DNA of 10,175 nt. It comes from an uncultured Phycisphaerales bacterium. GTDB lineage: Bacteria; Planctomycetota; Phycisphaerae; Phycisphaerales; SM1A02. Location: positions 1 to 10,175 of the forward strand of contig CAMPIL010000103.1 of the NCBI GenBank assembly GCA_946886375.1, written 5' to 3'. Position 1 is the stretch's first letter. Every line of letters begins with the position of its first letter. This document shows, piece after piece, positions 1-6,664 of the stretch. Position numbers and translations under genes: made by a program. The notes under the pieces were generated by a model. That model saw only the letters and a list, made by a program, of their open reading frames with translations. It ran no database searches and was not told where the DNA came from.

Positions 1-525
1 TTTGAGAAGGGCGTGATGGTGACGATCGCCGACGGCCGCGAGAATCCGCTGAACCCGATGGCCGGGCACAAGACACTGAACTACTGGCCGCGCATCCGCG
101 CGCTGCAACTCGCAGCAGCCCAGCGCGCCGGCGAATCGATCTGGCTGACGGTGACCAATCACCTGGCCGGGGGGTGCGTGAGCAACATTTTTCTGATGAA
201 GAACGGTTCGCTCTTCACGCCGATTGCCCGAGGCGAGGAGGAACAGGGCGCGCTGCCCGCGGCCGTTCTGCCGGGCATCACGCGCGCCGCGATCATCGAT
301 CTTGCGGAAAACCTCGAAGTGCAGACCGTGCGCAAGATGCTCGACATCAACGACCTTCTGAGCGCGGATGAAGTCTTTCTCACCAATTCAAGCTGGGGCG
401 TGCTGCCAGTGGCCGCTGTGGAGCAAGAGCAGATCGGCAGCGGCAACGTCGGCGACATCACGCGGCAGTTGCGTCAGGCCTGGCTTGATCTTGTGGAACA
501 GGAAACCCAGGCACGGGCGATGTAG
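1..525 (+). CDS. Class IV PLP-dependent aminotransferase, C-terminal part (5' end outside window)
   Basis: The frame is open from base 1 and ends at TAG 523-525, giving about 174 residues; a GTG/ATG pair at 13-18 is probably internal. The protein fits fold-type IV PLP enzymes (branched-chain aminotransferase, D-amino acid aminotransferase, aminodeoxychorismate lyase). Visible marks are HKTLNYW (residues 23-29), CVSNIFLMKNG followed by FTP, LPGITR, and a late EVFLTNSSWGVLPV segment matching the substrate-side loop of the family. The catalytic lysine would lie in the missing N-terminal part. Known members convert amino acids to keto acids, or lyse aminodeoxychorismate, in the cytoplasm. The exact substrate cannot be read from this fragment. 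One oddity is that the glutamate normally five residues before the conserved SN asparagine is glycine here (codon 169-171). The family call is fairly secure; the specific enzyme is not. Confidence 0.85.
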   Translation, partial: FEKGVMVTIADGRENPLNPMAGHKTLNYWPRIRALQLAAAQRAGESIWLTVTNHLAGGCVSNIFLMKNGSLFTPIARGEEEQGALPAAVLPGITRAAIIDLAENLEVQTVRKMLDINDLLSADEVFLTNSSWGVLPVAAVEQEQIGSGNVGDITRQLRQAWLDLVEQETQARAM

Positions 526-558
526 GCGGAATCGCCGCGCCGCGTCTGCGGGCGCAGC

Positions 559-576
559 GCACCGGCGCGCCAGTGC
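559..576. terminator. Near-perfect 18-bp palindrome between convergent genes, possible bidirectional terminator
   Basis: The 18 bases gcaccggcgcgccagtgc pair with themselves except at one position, which becomes G-U in one RNA. They sit in the 64-base gap between the aminotransferase stop (525) and the stop of the small minus-strand gene (590). An AT-rich stretch (atatttatt, 586-594) follows on the plus side. There is no true T-run on either side, so this is a weak terminator candidate, or only a structural palindrome. Confidence 0.3.
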
Positions 577-589
577 CCATGCGCGATAT

Positions 590-769
590 TTATTGATCGA
601 TGAGGTTGGCGACCTGCGCCGAGACTTGTTCTTCGGCCGAGGCGATCGCCGCACGCGGCGCCGGCGAGAGCAGCGCTCCTGCGATCACCCCCAGAGCCAT
701 GACCGCCATGATCAGCCGCGGGTTGGCTTCCACAGCGCCGTGGGTCGAGTTCGCGTCATTGCATCGCAT
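590..769 (-). CDS. 59-residue predicted single-pass membrane or secreted small protein
   Basis: I do not recognise a family. The start chosen is ATG 767-769, because AGGAGGG lies seven bases upstream on the minus strand, the clearest Shine-Dalgarno site in the window. A longer frame running up to 997 has no such support. The stop is TAA at 590-592. The protein has a polar N-terminus (about 17 residues), a hydrophobic helix at about residues 19-36 (LIMAVMALGVIAGALL), then an alanine-rich tail ending AEEQVSAQVANLIDQ that could form a short amphipathic helix. The helix could be a membrane anchor or an uncleaved signal; an Ala-rich stretch after it leaves signal-peptide cleavage possible. It is convergent with the aminotransferase and over 500 bases downstream of dnaE on the same strand, so it probably has its own promoter. 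The function is unknown. Confidence 0.6.
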   Translation of the reverse strand: MRCNDANSTHGAVEANPRLIMAVMALGVIAGALLSPAPRAAIASAEEQVSAQVANLIDQ

Positions 770-775
770 TCGTTT

Positions 776-782
776 CCCTCCT
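776..782 (-). promoter_or_regulatory. Strong Shine-Dalgarno site for the 59-residue gene
   Basis: On the minus strand AGGAGGG is followed by AAACG-type spacing and ATG at 769-767. It decides the start of the small gene, and stands out because dnaE, nuoG and the glycosyltransferase show weak sites or none. Confidence 0.6.
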
Positions 783-986
783 GCATCCGCAGTTGCCTGC
801 GAGCACGAAAAGTCGAATACGCTGCCGCTGGATGCAAGCGAGAGCAGCCAAAATCGAACGGAATATTCAGCAAAATCGTCACAGGCCCACCAGGTCCGGC
901 AATCCATCAGAACATGCAGCACGGCCGAACGCCGGTGGTGGAAGGGACATGAACCGCGAAGCGCGATGTACGTAGCATCATGTTGG

Positions 987-1020
987 CACCACGCCAAATG
1001 ATCCTTTGTGGGTACAAATG
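987..1020. repeat. 34-bp direct repeat, copy 1
   Basis: This copy is identical over 34 bases to 1116-1149, and identity stops abruptly at both ends. Its core reads CCAAATGATCCTTTGTGG. It contains an inner dyad, TTTGT-GGGT-ACAAA (1005-1018), and two CAAATG words in direct orientation. It lies between the dnaE 3' end and the small minus-strand gene. It may be a protein-binding site or a dispersed genomic repeat; no third copy occurs in the window. Confidence 0.85.
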
Positions 1021-1115
1021 AACACGATGCCGTTCAGGCCCTGATGTCCCGCTGAACCGACGCCGCACCGACCCCATGCGACTCGCGCAGGTCAATGCGT
1101 GAGATCGTGTGATCC

Positions 1116-1149
1116 CACCACGCCAAATGATCCTTTGTGGGTACAAATG
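1116..1149. repeat. 34-bp direct repeat, copy 2
   Basis: This is the second exact copy, offset by 129 bases from copy 1 and in the same orientation, with its TTTGT-GGGT-ACAAA dyad at 1134-1147. The 95 bases between copies are not repeated, so the duplicated unit is the 34-mer alone and not a larger tandem block. Confidence 0.85.
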
Positions 1150-1218
1150 CACGCAAAGGCGTGCTGGTGCTGAAATTCGCTGCGTCGACGCGTGGAGACC
1201 GTCATGCTGAAACCGAAC

Positions 1219-1247
1219 CGCCGCAGTCTCGCGGATGCGAGGCGGCG
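1219..1247 (-). terminator. Bulged 11-bp hairpin downstream of dnaE, candidate terminator
   Basis: On the minus strand CGCCGC-CTCGC, a loop ATCC, then GCGAG-act-GCGGCG form 11 GC-rich base pairs with a 3-base bulge. It starts 59 bases after the dnaE stop codon. The sequence that follows (GTTCGGTTTC) is only mildly T-rich, so intrinsic termination is plausible but not clear. Confidence 0.4.
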
Positions 1248-1306
1248 TCACGCATCGATTCATGCTCTCGCCAGTGTTCGATGGTGGTTCTACAGGAACT
1301 CGAACT

Positions 1307-4300
1307 TCACGCCTCAACCGGTTGCGGGCGTTGCGGCCAGCGTTTGGCGGCGGCGTTACCGTTGGGCGGGCCGTTGTCGCCCCGGGTGCTGCGCGGCACG
1401 CCCCCGCTGATCACGCGCACGTTGTGCACGCCCACGGTTTCGCGCAGCCGCTGGAGGACGTAAGGCTCCGCGATCACGCGGGTGCGATTCAGCGTGAGCA
1501 CGTGTCGTCTGCCATCGCAGACCACGCGCACAAGCACTTCCGCCGGCTTTCCGCCCTCGGCGATTTTCGCCGCGCCCGCCTGCTGCAACAGCCCCGCCAC
1601 CATCTGCATCTGCGGCTCCAATGGATCACCATCGGGATCGTCCACCAGGTCGATCTCGATGCGTCCGGCGAGGAACTGCGGCGCATCATGCACGCGGATC
1701 AGTTGCTCGATGATGATCTGCGGCTCGCCTCGCTTGAGATCGGTGCGGCCGGCGCACAGCAGCACCGCGCCGTCCTGCAGGTGCGAGCCGTACTTGGCGA
1801 AGGCGTCGGAGAAGACCACGCCATCAATCGAGCCGGTCTTGTCCTGCATCGTGACCATCGCCATCTTCTGCCCCGCGCTCTTGCCGTTCTTGACGAAGGT
1901 GAGGCGGATGCGCGCGACTTGCCCGCCGACAAGCACGGGCGATTCGTCCTTCAACTTGGGGACATCGGTGACGGTGCAGGTGCAGAACTCGCGCAGCACG
2001 CCTTCATGCTGGTCAAGCGGATGTCCTGAGACGTGGAAGCCGAGCACTTCCTTCTCGCCCGCAAGCATCGTGTGCTGGTTCCATGACTGCACGCTGGGCA
2101 GTTTTCGCTCCGTGACTTCGGGAACCGGCGCTGCCGTTTCGATTGCGGCGAAAAAATTCATCTGACCGGTGCGAAGATCATCGGCGGCGCGCTGGGCGGC
2201 GGCAATGGCTTCATCCAGTGCGGTGGTCATGGCGGCGCGGTTCGCCGAACCGTGCATCGAATCAAACGCCCCGCACTTGATCAATGATTCCATCGCGGCC
2301 TTGTTCACCACACGGCAGTCCACGCGCTCGCAGAATTCATAAATCGACGTATACGGACCGTTCTTCTTGCGCTCAGCGACAATCGCGTCGATGACCGCGC
2401 GGCCGATGCCTTTGATCGCGCTCAGGCCGAAGCGCACGTGGCCATGCAGCGCATCGCGAGGTTCATCCGGGCCATACACCACCGCAAATTCGGCCTCGGA
2501 AAGGTTGATGTCCGGCGGGCGAACCTCAACGCCGACGTGCGGATGCTTCTCGGCGTGATCGGCGAACAGGACGCGCTTGCATTCCTCCAGCAGCGGAACC
2601 CAGTCATCGATCTTGCGGGCCGCGCTCTCAAACGTGAGCAGCGCAGCCATGTAATAGTTCGGGAAGTAAGTTTTCAGATACGCGGTGTGATAGGCGATGA
2701 TCGCGTAGCCCGTGGAGTGCGACTTGTTGAAACCGTACCCGGCGAACTTCAGGATGAGCTCGAACAGGTCGTTGGCCTTGGCGGCGGAAAGGCCCTTTTT
2801 CTGTGCGCCTTCGATGAACTTGGGGCGCTCGGCGTCGATGGTGCTGTGCTTTTTCTTGCTGATGGCCTTGATGAGCGTGTACGCGCTGCGCAGCGGGATG
2901 TCACCCAGGCCGTGCACGATCTGCATGACCTGTTCCTGGTAGACCATGATGCCGTAGGTCTCGCGCGTGAATTCATCGACGATGGGATGCACGCTGGGCA
3001 CGCGCTGCTTGCCGTGCTTGCGCATGCAGTAATCGGGGATGAGGTCCATCGGCCCGGGGCGGAACAGCGCGTTGGCGGCGATCAAATCTTCCAGACGATC
3101 CGGCTGCATTTCCAAAAGCAACTTGCGCATGCCGCCGGATTCAAACTGGAAGATGCCCGCGCAATCCGCGCGACGGAAAAGCGCGAGAACGCGCTGGTCC
3201 TCGTAGGAGAGACGCTCGAGATCGAGCGGGTGGGGGCCTTGTCCGCTGAAGTGGGCGTGCCCCACCGCGCTCGCGATTGCTTCATCGCTCAGATTTTCGC
3301 GGATGAGTTTCCTGCACAGTTCGATCGTCGAGAGCGTGCGCAGCCCGAGGAAATCCATCTTGAGCAGGCCCAGTTTCTCGCACGTCGGGCCATCCCACTG
3401 CGTCACCACGTCATCGTTGCCCGAGGCCTTGCACAGCGGCACGATGTTGTCCAGGGGCTGCGTGGCGATCACCACGCCCGCGGCGTGAACGCCCGCGTGC
3501 CTTGCGTGATCTTCCAGTTCGTGCGCGGTGTCGATCACCTTGCGCGAAACGGGATTGTTCTGATACTCGGCCTTGAAGTCCGGTTCCTTCTGCAGCGCGG
3601 CGTCGATCGTGATGAACAACTCATTCGGCACGAGGTTCGCCAGACGCTGGCCTTCGCCGGGCGAAAGCCCGTTGACGCGGGCCACATCCTTAATCGCCGC
3701 CTTGGCTTTCAATCGGCCGAAGGTGATGATCTGCGCGACGTGGCCATATTTCTGCCGCACGTAATTGATGACCGACGCGCGTCCGTCCTGGCAGATGTCA
3801 ATATCGATGTCGGGGAACTCGCTGCGATCCGGGTCGGTGAATCGCTCAAAGAGCAGGCCGTAGCGCTCCGGGCATGAGTTGGAAAGGCCCAGCACGTAAC
3901 CGACCATGGTTCCCACGCCCGAACCGCGTGCCGCGGCGGGGATGCCGCGCTGGCGTGCCCAGTTGACGAAGTCCCACACGATGAGGAAGTACGCGCTGAT
4001 GCCCTTGTCGGCGAGGATTTTCAGTTCGCGGTCAAGCCGCTTGCGGATCGTGTCCGTCACGCCATCAACGCCGTAGCGCCAGATCACACCGGCGTCGCAC
4101 AGGGTTCGCATGGCGTGGTCGCAGCCGCGCGTCAGTTCATCCTGGGCGGTGCGCACGTCCTCGGACGAAACGGGCAGCAGTTCGAAGCGCGAGCACAGGT
4201 CGTTGAACCACGCGGTCGCGTCGCCGCCGCTGAATGGAGGCAGGTCGCTGTGCTGCGCCACCTTGACCAGCGGCGCGTGGTTCTCGCCGAAGCGCAGTTC

Positions 4301-5203
4301 GACATTGCAGCGGGCCGCGATGCGCTCGCTGTTCTGGATTGCCTCGGGCAGGTCGCGGAACAGGTCCGCCATCATCTGCGGGCTTTTGACGTACAGATCG
4401 CGCGGATAGCGCAGGCGGTTCTGCTCGTCCTTGGTCTTGCCCATCGAAATGCAGCACAGGCTGTCGTGGATTTCGTAATCTTCCGCAAGCAGAAAGTGGG
4501 CGTCGTTGTCGCAGACCAGCGGCAGGTTCAGTTCACGCGCCAGTTTGATCAGCAGAGGATTGATGCGATCCTGCTCGATGACGCCGTTGCGCTGAAGTTC
4601 GATGAAGAACCGCGGCTGGCCCGCCTCATTGGGCTTGAACACGTCCGCGTGCCAGCGGGCTTCATCCAAGGCGGCGTTCCAGTGCGCTTCGTTGTTGGTC
4701 TGCTGGTACTGCAACAGGTGATGCGCCAGCGATGAACCCAGGTGGCCGTTGATCGCGATGAGTCCATCGCCCCATTGCGCCAGCGTGGATTTGTCCATCC
4801 GCGGCTTGTAATAAAAGCCGTTCAGAAACGAATCGCTGGAAAGTTTGAGCAGGTTCTGCCAGCCGATGTTGTTCTCCGCCAGCAGCACGAGATGGAAACC
4901 GCCATCGGCGATTCCGGTGTGCTTGCGATCGCGGCGGTCGTTGGGCGCAACGTACGCCTCGATGCCCAAAATCGGCTTGACGTCCGAGGCTTTCGCCTTG
5001 CTGTAGAACTCAATCGCCCCGTACAGGTTGCCGTGATCGGTCACGGCGACGGCGTGCATGCCCAGTTCCTTCACCCGCGCCACAAGTTTGCTGATCTTGT
5101 TCCCGCCGTCCAGCAACGAGTATTCGGTGTGCAGGTGCAAATGAACGAAGCCGCCAGGTGAAGCGGCCACGACATCTGGGGTCTTCGACGACGGACCAAG
5201 CAT
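1307..5203 (-). CDS. dnaE: DNA polymerase III subunit alpha (replicative DNA polymerase)
   Basis: This is the catalytic subunit of the bacterial replicative polymerase, extending primed DNA in the cytoplasm. The ATG at 5203 (1298 residues) is chosen over a GTG at 5215 because AGGTGG lies eight bases before the ATG. Domains in order: PHP (motif HLHT with H23 and H25, TDHG near 55-58, NDAH near 233-236); polymerase palm with PDIDIDI (D467 and D469) and KMDFLGL (D617) as the catalytic aspartates; fingers with FRPGPM (about 714) and NKSHSTGYA (about 826-834); a helix-hairpin-helix region (about 927-945); and an OB fold (about 1090-1139). At about 1300 residues it is longer than the roughly 1160 of E. 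coli DnaE. The extra length seems spread over the N-terminal and C-terminal parts, with a low-complexity Pro/Asn/Arg tail. The PHP metal ligands look intact, unlike in E. coli, so proofreading or phosphatase activity is possible (inference). The frame is uninterrupted. Confidence 0.97.
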   Translation of the reverse strand: MLGPSSKTPDVVAASPGGFVHLHLHTEYSLLDGGNKISKLVARVKELGMHAVAVTDHGNLYGAIEFYSKAKASDVKPILGIEAYVAPNDRRDRKHTGIADGGFHLVLLAENNIGWQNLLKLSSDSFLNGFYYKPRMDKSTLAQWGDGLIAINGHLGSSLAHHLLQYQQTNNEAHWNAALDEARWHADVFKPNEAGQPRFFIELQRNGVIEQDRINPLLIKLARELNLPLVCDNDAHFLLAEDYEIHDSLCCISMGKTKDEQNRLRYPRDLYVKSPQMMADLFRDLPEAIQNSERIAARCNVELRFGENHAPLVKVAQHSDLPPFSGGDATAWFNDLCSRFELLPVSSEDVRTAQDELTRGCDHAMRTLCDAGVIWRYGVDGVTDTIRKRLDRELKILADKGISAYFLIVWDFVNWARQRGIPAAARGSGVGTMVGYVLGLSNSCPERYGLLFERFTDPDRSEFPDIDIDICQDGRASVINYVRQKYGHVAQIITFGRLKAKAAIKDVARVNGLSPGEGQRLANLVPNELFITIDAALQKEPDFKAEYQNNPVSRKVIDTAHELEDHARHAGVHAAGVVIATQPLDNIVPLCKASGNDDVVTQWDGPTCEKLGLLKMDFLGLRTLSTIELCRKLIRENLSDEAIASAVGHAHFSGQGPHPLDLERLSYEDQRVLALFRRADCAGIFQFESGGMRKLLLEMQPDRLEDLIAANALFRPGPMDLIPDYCMRKHGKQRVPSVHPIVDEFTRETYGIMVYQEQVMQIVHGLGDIPLRSAYTLIKAISKKKHSTIDAERPKFIEGAQKKGLSAAKANDLFELILKFAGYGFNKSHSTGYAIIAYHTAYLKTYFPNYYMAALLTFESAARKIDDWVPLLEECKRVLFADHAEKHPHVGVEVRPPDINLSEAEFAVVYGPDEPRDALHGHVRFGLSAIKGIGRAVIDAIVAERKKNGPYTSIYEFCERVDCRVVNKAAMESLIKCGAFDSMHGSANRAAMTTALDEAIAAAQRAADDLRTGQMNFFAAIETAAPVPEVTERKLPSVQSWNQHTMLAGEKEVLGFHVSGHPLDQHEGVLREFCTCTVTDVPKLKDESPVLVGGQVARIRLTFVKNGKSAGQKMAMVTMQDKTGSIDGVVFSDAFAKYGSHLQDGAVLLCAGRTDLKRGEPQIIIEQLIRVHDAPQFLAGRIEIDLVDDPDGDPLEPQMQMVAGLLQQAGAAKIAEGGKPAEVLVRVVCDGRRHVLTLNRTRVIAEPYVLQRLRETVGVHNVRVISGGVPRSTRGDNGPPNGNAAAKRWPQRPQPVEA

Positions 5204-5239
5204 GAAGTACACCACCTGCAGGAAATTGGAAGCGGTCTC

Positions 5240-5248
5240 ATCCTACCA
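5240..5248 (-). promoter_or_regulatory. Possible extended -10 element for dnaE
   Basis: On the minus strand TGGTAGGAT matches the extended -10 pattern (TGn followed by TAnnAT). It would put the transcript start about 30 bases before the dnaE ATG at 5203. No good -35 box is seen, so this is only a candidate. Confidence 0.3.
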
Positions 5249-5293
5249 CACGGCGGGCTCGGCACGCCACGGAATGTCAGGCTATTCACAGGC

Positions 5294-5310
5294 GATTCAC
5301 CTCCTGAATC
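5294..5310. promoter_or_regulatory. Dyad GATTCA-cctcc-TGAATC in the divergent dnaE / 98-codon gene region
   Basis: This is a perfect 6-base inverted repeat with a 5-base spacer. It lies 19 bases before the ATG of the plus-strand gene and about 90 bases before dnaE. Its position suits an operator for one or both divergent genes, but a 6+6 dyad can occur by chance. Confidence 0.3.
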
Positions 5311-5329
5311 TGGCGCATAGCATGCATCC

Positions 5330-5626
5330 ATGTTCCGAACGATTCGCGCGACGGCATTCTCATGGCAAAACGCGCAGCGAGCCCACGCCGCGTTCCGGGC
5401 GGTGCGCTCCCAGCCGGGATGGATTCAGCGAGCGGCGCTGCTGACGGTGTTGCTGTTCATCGGCGTGCCGATTCTTCTTGTGGTCTTCATCGCGCTTGCG
5501 GCGGGCACGCTGGTCTTGGGCGTGTTGGCGGGATTGAACGTGCTGCTGTCGAAGTGGCGCGGCCCGGCGATTCGCAACGACGGCCGTGAAAACGTGCGCG
5601 TCATCCAGCGAGCCGACTCCATCTGA
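5330..5626 (+). CDS. 98-residue predicted integral membrane protein, unknown function
   Basis: I do not recognise a family. ATG 5330 to TGA 5624-5626 encodes a basic, Ala-rich N-terminus (about 30 residues), a hydrophobic run of about 39 residues (roughly 35-73), and a charged C-terminus. The run holds two possible helices, AALLTVLLFIGVPILLVVF and ALAAGTLVLGVLAGLNVLL, so either a short two-pass hairpin or one long helix fits. Positive residues before the run (R24, R26, R34) suggest a cytoplasmic N-terminus. No Shine-Dalgarno site precedes the ATG; a TAGCAT at 5318-5323 would put a transcript start almost on the ATG, which allows a leaderless message (inference). It diverges from dnaE and converges on the glycosyltransferase with a 32-base gap. 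Against a shadow call, the opposite frame encodes nothing recognisable and the hydrophobic pattern is strong. Confidence 0.6.
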   Translation: MFRTIRATAFSWQNAQRAHAAFRAVRSQPGWIQRAALLTVLLFIGVPILLVVFIALAAGTLVLGVLAGLNVLLSKWRGPAIRNDGRENVRVIQRADSI

Positions 5627-5658
5627 CCGGCCGCGAGCGGTGCGGGATGGCAAGGGCT

Positions 5659-6591
5659 TCAATATCCGCGCAGTGCGCACCACAGCAGCAGCCAGGTTTC
5701 CGGCTGAAGCGGCCGCAGCCGGAAGGCGCGAAGTGCGTGACGGCGCGAGGTCGTGACGTATCCCGCCGCAAGCGCCCACCACGCCCACATCTTTTCGTAG
5801 GACCACCGGGTCAGTCGGGGCGGGGGAGGTTCACGCAGCGTCTGGCCAAGATTTTCATACTGGTCCGTCAAAGACTTGCCGCGGCGTTTGGCGGCGTCGC
5901 GGAACACGCCGGCCAATTGCACGATCTGATCCCGGTACTGGGTGAAGCAGATGCTTTTGAAATGCTGGCGGTACTGCACCAGCACGTCGGGCAGGTTCGC
6001 CAGTCGGCCGCGCTCGGCGAGTTTGATGAACATGTCCAGATCTTCGAGTGATTTGTGCTCGAGGCTGTATCCGCCCACATCGCGCATCGCCTGCGCCCGG
6101 GCCGTGAAGGTGGGATGGAAGATCGCCCATTCCTGCGTGAACGCGGTTTCGATTTCCTCATGCGTGAGCGGCACGCGCGGAATGCGGATGGGAAAGCCCT
6201 CGCTGTCGATCATGAGCGCCTGGCCGCCGACCGCCACGCATTCCGGATGGGCCCGCAGGAACTCCACCTGCAACTCCAGCCGCCGGGGCGATGCGATGTC
6301 ATCGTGATCCATGCGGGCAAAGAACTCGCCCTGCGCCATCGCCAGGCCAAGGTTTGATGCAGCGCTCACGCCGGCGTTGGCCTGCCGGATCAGGCGGATG
6401 CGGTCGTCCTGTCGCGCCAGCCGCTGAAGGATCGCAGCGGTCCCATCGGTTGAGCCGTCATCGATGATGAGGAATTCAAAGTCGGTGAAGGTCTGCGCGA
6501 GGATGCTTTCCACAGCCTGAGCGACATACCGCCGGCTGTTATACGCAGGCAAGACGACGGTGACAACGGGCGGGTGAATGAGTTGGCCCAA
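5659..6591 (-). CDS. Family 2 glycosyltransferase (GT-A fold)
   Basis: These enzymes move a sugar from a nucleotide-sugar donor to an acceptor in polysaccharide, lipopolysaccharide or glycoprotein synthesis. The 310-residue protein opens with VVTVVLPAYNS (9-19), then DDGSTDGT (44-51, nucleotide binding), ARMDHDD (92-98, the metal-binding DxD), and EDLDMFIKLAERG (183-195, with the probable catalytic acid), followed by QYRQH (206-210). It has no clear membrane helix, so it is probably cytosolic or membrane-peripheral. The start is TTG at 6589-6591; the codon before the preceding Arg is TGA (6595-6597) and no ATG or GTG lies upstream of the first motif, so this start is close to forced, though no Shine-Dalgarno site is visible. 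It lies 73 bases after nuoG on the same strand. No other sugar-pathway gene is nearby, so donor and acceptor are unknown. Confidence 0.93.
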   Translation of the reverse strand: MGQLIHPPVVTVVLPAYNSRRYVAQAVESILAQTFTDFEFLIIDDGSTDGTAAILQRLARQDDRIRLIRQANAGVSAASNLGLAMAQGEFFARMDHDDIASPRRLELQVEFLRAHPECVAVGGQALMIDSEGFPIRIPRVPLTHEEIETAFTQEWAIFHPTFTARAQAMRDVGGYSLEHKSLEDLDMFIKLAERGRLANLPDVLVQYRQHFKSICFTQYRDQIVQLAGVFRDAAKRRGKSLTDQYENLGQTLREPPPPRLTRWSYEKMWAWWALAAGYVTTSRRHALRAFRLRPLQPETWLLLWCALRGY

Positions 6592-6664
6592 GCGTCAACA
6601 GATTGCATCAATTCATCGCGCACGGCCATCAGGAGGCGAGGGTATTCACGACCGGGCGGCCGGA

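Larger units (their letters stand above)
770..1306. other. Intergenic region of 537 bases with no convincing gene
   Basis: Open frames cross this stretch on both strands, but none has recognisable protein features. The longest minus-strand one (907-1317) simply translates the two copies of the 34-bp repeat. What the region does hold is the Shine-Dalgarno site of the small gene (about 776-782), a relatively AT-rich patch (about 840-885) where that gene's promoter might lie, the repeat pair, and the hairpin downstream of dnaE. I found no tRNA-like or riboswitch-like fold by eye. Confidence 0.55.

Noticed and set aside
987..1149. CRISPR array
   Set aside because: There are only two repeats with a 95-base spacer and no cas gene nearby, so the spacing and context do not fit.
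907..1317. 136-codon minus-strand open frame after dnaE
   Set aside because: It overlaps the dnaE end, carries the same peptide twice only because it spans the 34-bp repeats, and has no start signal or domain.
1281..1320. tRNA-like T-loop word (GTTCGAGTTC) on the minus strand
   Set aside because: The flanking bases do not pair as a T-arm, and no matching acceptor or anticodon arm is found.
1235..2029. 264-codon plus-strand open frame overlapping the dnaE 3' end
   Set aside because: It is antisense to the conserved dnaE C-terminus, rich in Arg, His and Leu as expected of an opposite-strand shadow in GC-rich DNA, and has no recognisable domain.
2438..3877. 479-codon plus-strand open frame inside dnaE
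   Set aside because: It lies wholly opposite the polymerase palm and fingers domains. Its length reflects GC-rich codon bias of dnaE, not a second gene.
6390..6629. ATG at 6629 as an alternative glycosyltransferase start
   Set aside because: It is in a different frame from the conserved glycosyltransferase motifs, and no frameshift evidence is seen.
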